Source: Willaertia magna
Lineage: Eukaryota > Heterolobosea > Eutetramitea > Acrasida > Naegleriidae
Direction of reading: 5' to 3'
Assembly: GCA_902984215.1 (NCBI GenBank)
Contig: CADWAF010005710.1
Coordinates: 1 to 10,472, forward strand
Length of the DNA: 10,472 nucleotides
Made by a program: the position numbers and the translations under genes. The notes below the pieces were generated by a model that saw nothing but the letters and a program-made list of their open reading frames with translations, had not been told where the DNA came from and searched no databases. Below, in pieces: positions 8,738 through 10,472 of this stretch. The first letter of the stretch is position 1, and the number at the start of each line of letters is the position of its first letter.

Positions 8738-8790
8738 TTAGCCTAAAGCAAGTTCATTCATTAGATAAGAATGCTAGTTTAATAGGCTAA
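8738..8790. repeat. Nested hairpin (8-bp outer stem)
   Basis: TTAGCCTA (8738-8745) and TAGGCTAA (8783-8790) are exact reverse complements. Inside them CATTC (8755-8759) pairs with GAATG (8769-8773). It lies 15 nt before the longer hairpin at 8806. Confidence 0.42.
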
Positions 8791-8805
8791 AATATTTGAG
8801 AGAAA

Positions 8806-8896
8806 GAAGGAAGAGAAAGATCAGAAAGTTAAACAGGCATGTTGTTTGTTTATTATTTGGCTATCTGTTTGAACATTCTGGTCTTCCTCTTTCTTT
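8806..8896. ncRNA. Candidate pre-miRNA-like hairpin (about 29 pairs)
   Basis: The arms 8806-8836 and 8865-8896 fold back with 6 pairs (AAACAG/CTGTTT), one bulged G (8871), 3 pairs, an A-A mismatch, 10 pairs (one wobble), an A-C mismatch, then 10 pairs (two wobbles). The loop is 28 nt (8837-8864) and total length 91 nt. The outer part of the stem is a purine tract against a pyrimidine tract, which could pair by composition. The inner part (GATCAGAA..GTT..AAACAG) is ordinary sequence, which argues for real complementarity. It lies between genes. Transcription and strand are unknown; wobbles were counted assuming a plus-strand transcript. Confidence 0.4.
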
Positions 8897-9122
8897 CTTT
8901 CCCTAATGTCCATAGAATTGATAATAATTAAATTAGCTAATGTTGAAGCATGGAAGAACTAAGAAACGTTAGTTATAGCTTTAAACATGTACAATAGTAG
9001 CGGAAATTGAAATAAAAGTTACTTTGTCAACTGTGGTAGTTACTGAAACTTTCTGTTTGTTTAATCTAAGTTAATAAACATCTTGCTTTAAAACATACTT
9101 TACATGAACCATTGGTGTTTTT

Positions 9123-9154
9123 GAAGAAAGAGCAAAAAGAAGAAGAAGAAAGAG
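9123..9154. repeat. GAA-rich purine tract
   Basis: 32 bases of nearly pure A/G with one C, including a short (GAA)n run around 9138-9150. Low-complexity sequence of the kind often found in promoters and leaders of AT-rich genomes. Confidence 0.5.
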
Positions 9155-9192
9155 CTAATAGTTGTTCTTTATGTTTGAAAGCTTTCTGTTTT

Positions 9193-9292
9193 AGTTCTCC
9201 CTTCAAGTTTAGCCGTTTGGTAGTTTAGAAAAAGCAATTGTCAAAATAAGAAGGAGGGCAGAACTGCCAAATATTTACTGTTACCGAAACGG
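9193..9292. ncRNA. Two long helices in pseudoknot order (or alternative folds)
   Basis: Helix A: AGTTCTCCCTTC (9193-9204) pairs with 9253-9265 (GGAGGGCAGAACT), giving 12 pairs with one bulged C and one wobble. Helix B: CCGTTTGGTA (9213-9222) pairs with TACCGAAACGG (9282-9292), giving 10 pairs with one bulged G. The order is A-B-A'-B', so they form either an H-type pseudoknot (linkers 8, 30 and 16 nt) or two mutually exclusive hairpins. A small GGCA/TGCC hairpin overlaps A'. The element ends 156 bp before the TTG that opens the rhodanese presequence frame, so it could lie in that gene's leader. Confidence 0.38.
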
Positions 9293-9447
9293 TTTTCCAT
9301 ATTAAAATTGGTCTTTTTAATTTATTTTAAATTACAGGACTTAAAATTGTATAATATTTAACCCATGTATTATAAAAGACACAATATTTTATACAATCTG
9401 TTTTAAAACGTCATCTCTGTTTAGCATAAAAAATTAAATTTAAAAAA

Positions 9448-9570
9448 TTGACGTCAAAAATACTCTTTTCAAATACCAGCAAACTCTTTTCACAAAAAGT
9501 CTTTTCTCTCAAGAACTCTTTCAATAAATCTTTCTTTAATAATAAAAGACATTACTCATTATTTTTAGAA
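9448..9570 (+). other. In-frame N-terminal extension resembling a mitochondrial presequence, no ATG
   Basis: The rhodanese frame stays open for 47 codons upstream of its first ATG, back to a TAA at 9427-9429. From a TTG at 9448 it encodes 41 residues rich in Ser, Lys, Phe and Asn, with no acidic residue until Glu41, just before Met42. They end in a KRHYS stretch (residues 33-37) that fits the R-x-Y|S cleavage pattern of mitochondrial presequences. A chance leader would not be expected to lack acidic residues and end in such a site. Possible readings: initiation at TTG or another near-cognate codon; an upstream exon with the ATG, spliced in at an acceptor such as 9479, 9499 or 9513; or chance. 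Confidence 0.5.
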
Positions 9571-10095
9571 ATGAATGTAAATCTTATTGAACCTGAAGAA
9601 TTAAAAGAAAGAATTATAAAACAAGATACTTTATTTCATATAGTAGATGTAAGAGATGACGATTATGAAGAAGGTAAAATTAAAACGCCGAATGGAACTA
9701 TTCAATATCATCATGCTCCTTTCTATCAATTTTCTGAACAAAAAGCCTTAGAGTTATTGAAACAGTTATTAATAGTGAAAGAAGAAGAAAACAATTCCGA
9801 TAAATCATTATCTTCTTCTATAACTAACAGTTCCGAAGAACAACAAAAGGTAATAGATGTAATATTTCATTGTTATTATTCGCAACAAAGAGGTCCTAAA
9901 GCGGCATATCGTTTTTATCAAGTATTAAGGGAACAAGATGAAAATGTACAGAAATTAATAAGAGTAAATATTTTGAGAGGAGGATGGGGATTATGGAGAA
10001 CTAGGTTCTTTAAGAATAATGAATTAATTGAGGAATTAACATTTTCTGAGGAAGATTATACTTCTTCTTCTTCTAGCGGAAGTGATAGAGAATAG
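9571..10095 (+). CDS. Cdc25/Acr2/Ych1-type rhodanese-domain enzyme (phosphatase or arsenate reductase-like)
   Basis: From the first ATG the protein is 174 residues (215 if read from the TTG at 9448). Rhodanese-fold landmarks: VDVRDDDY at 25-32, then EEGKI; the active-site loop HCYYSQQRGP with Cys101 and Arg107, a C-x5-R loop as in Cdc25-type phosphatases and Acr2-type arsenate reductases (sulfurtransferase rhodaneses usually have a shorter loop); and LRGGWGLWR at 135-143, the closing helix region of the domain. The SQQRGP loop resembles yeast Ych1/fission-yeast Ibp1 and plant CDC25/ACR2-like proteins, as recalled. Substrate cannot be told from sequence: protein phosphotyrosine, arsenate or persulfide are all possible. 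An acidic Ser/Asn/Glu insert (about 69-93) precedes the active-site strand, and the C-terminus is a Ser-rich acidic tail. The upstream presequence-like extension suggests a mitochondrial form. ATG context is purine at -3. Confidence 0.85.
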   Translation: MNVNLIEPEELKERIIKQDTLFHIVDVRDDDYEEGKIKTPNGTIQYHHAPFYQFSEQKALELLKQLLIVKEEENNSDKSLSSSITNSSEEQQKVIDVIFHCYYSQQRGPKAAYRFYQVLREQDENVQKLIRVNILRGGWGLWRTRFFKNNELIEELTFSEEDYTSSSSSGSDRE

Positions 10096-10228
10096 ATGAA
10101 ATGACAAGGCTTTATTGAATTTGGTTTTCTTTTTTCAGACAGGCTAATAATTGAATAGAAAAAATTTATTAAGGTATTACTTATACACCATTATTGCCTA
10201 TATTATATCATTGTAAGAAGTAAAAGTA

Positions 10229-10234
10229 AATAAA
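10229..10234 (+). terminator. Candidate polyadenylation signal (proximal)
   Basis: AATAAA 133 bases past the rhodanese stop codon, inside an AT-rich flank. A second copy follows at 10242. Confidence 0.4.
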
Positions 10235-10241
10235 TTATTAT

Positions 10242-10247
10242 AATAAA
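10242..10247 (+). terminator. Candidate polyadenylation signal (distal)
   Basis: Second AATAAA, 13 bases after the first. In such AT-rich sequence one of the two could occur by chance. Confidence 0.35.
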
Positions 10248-10256
10248 ATTTATTAT

Positions 10257-10472
10257 TTAAATGCATAAATATTTATAAATAATTTTAATAAATAACAAAA
10301 TTACGGCCATTTGCCGCATAAGCAGCTCTATTAAGAATTCATAAGAATTTAATGCCCTATAAATTGAAGAGTCGTAGTGGACAAAATTGTACATAGGGCA
10401 AGTATCTGCTAATTTGGAGGTGAAGGCGCCAAAGTTTGCATTACTTAATTTGACAATTGCTATATTGATAAA
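10257..10472 (-). CDS. Possible 3' end of an unrecognised gene running in from the right edge
   Basis: A minus-strand frame is open from the window edge for 71 codons to a TAA at 10259-10257. Codons nearest the edge encode a mixed, protein-like composition (NFGAFTSKLADTCPMYNF, then HYDSSIYRALNSYEFLIELL), and base composition there is less AT-rich than the flank. The last 16 or so residues (ILLFIKIIYKYLCI) look like translated AT-rich spacer, so the true end might be an intron donor such as GTAATT near 10303. I do not recognise a family. If it is real, it would converge with the rhodanese gene, sharing the AT-rich flank. It may instead be a chance frame over a structured RNA (see the inverted repeats in the same block). 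Confidence 0.3.
   Translation of the reverse strand, partial: FINIAIVKLSNANFGAFTSKLADTCPMYNFVHYDSSIYRALNSYEFLIELLMRQMAVILLFIKIIYKYLCI
10304..10316. repeat. Small GC-stem hairpin
   Basis: CGGC (10304-10307) and GCCG (10313-10316) around CATTT, conspicuous because the surroundings are almost pure A/T. It marks the left edge of the less AT-rich terminal block. Confidence 0.3.
10353..10400. repeat. 8-bp perfect inverted repeat with flanking 5-bp pair
   Basis: TGCCCTAT (10353-10360) and ATAGGGCA (10393-10400) are exact reverse complements with a 32-nt loop. AGCAG (10321-10325) and CTGCT (10406-10410) can close an outer stem around them. It overlaps the minus-strand open frame, so it may be either coding coincidence or RNA structure. 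Confidence 0.38.

Larger units (their letters stand above)
7948..9447. other. About 1.5 kb spacer without a protein gene, rich in inverted repeats
   Basis: All frames are broken by frequent stops, and the 63-residue minus-strand frame near 8451-8642 shows no family motif. The spacer separates two divergently oriented genes (alpha-SNAP minus, rhodanese plus), so it must include both promoters and 5' leaders. It is about ten times longer than the other spacers here. It contains several substantial imperfect inverted repeats, listed separately, and a good GTAAGT donor-like site on the plus strand at 8659 that might start a 5' UTR intron of the rhodanese gene. Confidence 0.6.
10096..10256. other. 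3' flank of the rhodanese gene
   Basis: Extremely AT-rich non-coding sequence after the stop codon at 10093-10095. A pyrimidine run followed by CAG (about 10122-10137) resembles a splice acceptor but has no exon downstream. The two poly(A) signals listed separately fall here. Confidence 0.5.

Noticed and set aside
10401..10410. AGTATCTG, shared with U2 snRNA
   Set aside because: The GUAGUA branch-recognition sequence and the rest of the U2 5' domain are missing.

Overview
The window is nuclear DNA of a unicellular eukaryote. It is strongly AT-rich, codons favour A/T in the third position, and there are long mixed-codon Asn/Gln/Ser runs inside proteins. One gene carries five tiny introns (42-52 nt) with GTAAGT donors and AG acceptors. 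All recognisable proteins are eukaryotic (a USP25/28-type deubiquitinase, alpha-SNAP, a Cdc25/Acr2-type rhodanese). A heterolobosean amoeboflagellate (Naegleria/Willaertia-like) fits best by inference. A possible kizuna homologue argues for an organism with basal bodies, but the taxon is not proven from the sequence.

Layout. Positions 1-4007 (minus) hold an intronless ubiquitin-specific protease of the USP25/USP28 type whose C-terminus runs off the left edge. After 140 bp, 4148-6895 (minus) is a six-exon gene for an 834-residue coiled-coil protein resembling the centrosomal/basal-body protein kizuna at both ends. After 152 bp, 7048-7947 (minus) is a complete single-exon alpha-SNAP. These three genes run head-to-tail with very short spacers. 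A roughly 1.5 kb stretch without a convincing protein gene follows (7948-9447). It is unusually rich in long imperfect inverted repeats, including a pre-miRNA-sized hairpin (8806-8896) and two helices in pseudoknot order (9193-9292). At 9571-10095 (plus) lies a Cdc25/Acr2/Ych1-type rhodanese-fold enzyme. Its frame stays open upstream of the only ATG and encodes what looks like a mitochondrial presequence (9448-9570). The right end holds AT-rich 3' flank with two AATAAA signals, then a less AT-rich block (about 10300-10472). That block is either the 3' end of another minus-strand gene or a structured non-coding element.

The genes do not form a pathway. They are housekeeping functions (ubiquitin removal, SNARE recycling, centrosome/basal body, redox or phosphatase enzyme) packed closely together. 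The parts most worth a second look are the structured 1.5 kb spacer, the apparent non-AUG mitochondrial isoform of the rhodanese gene, and the kizuna-like gene.
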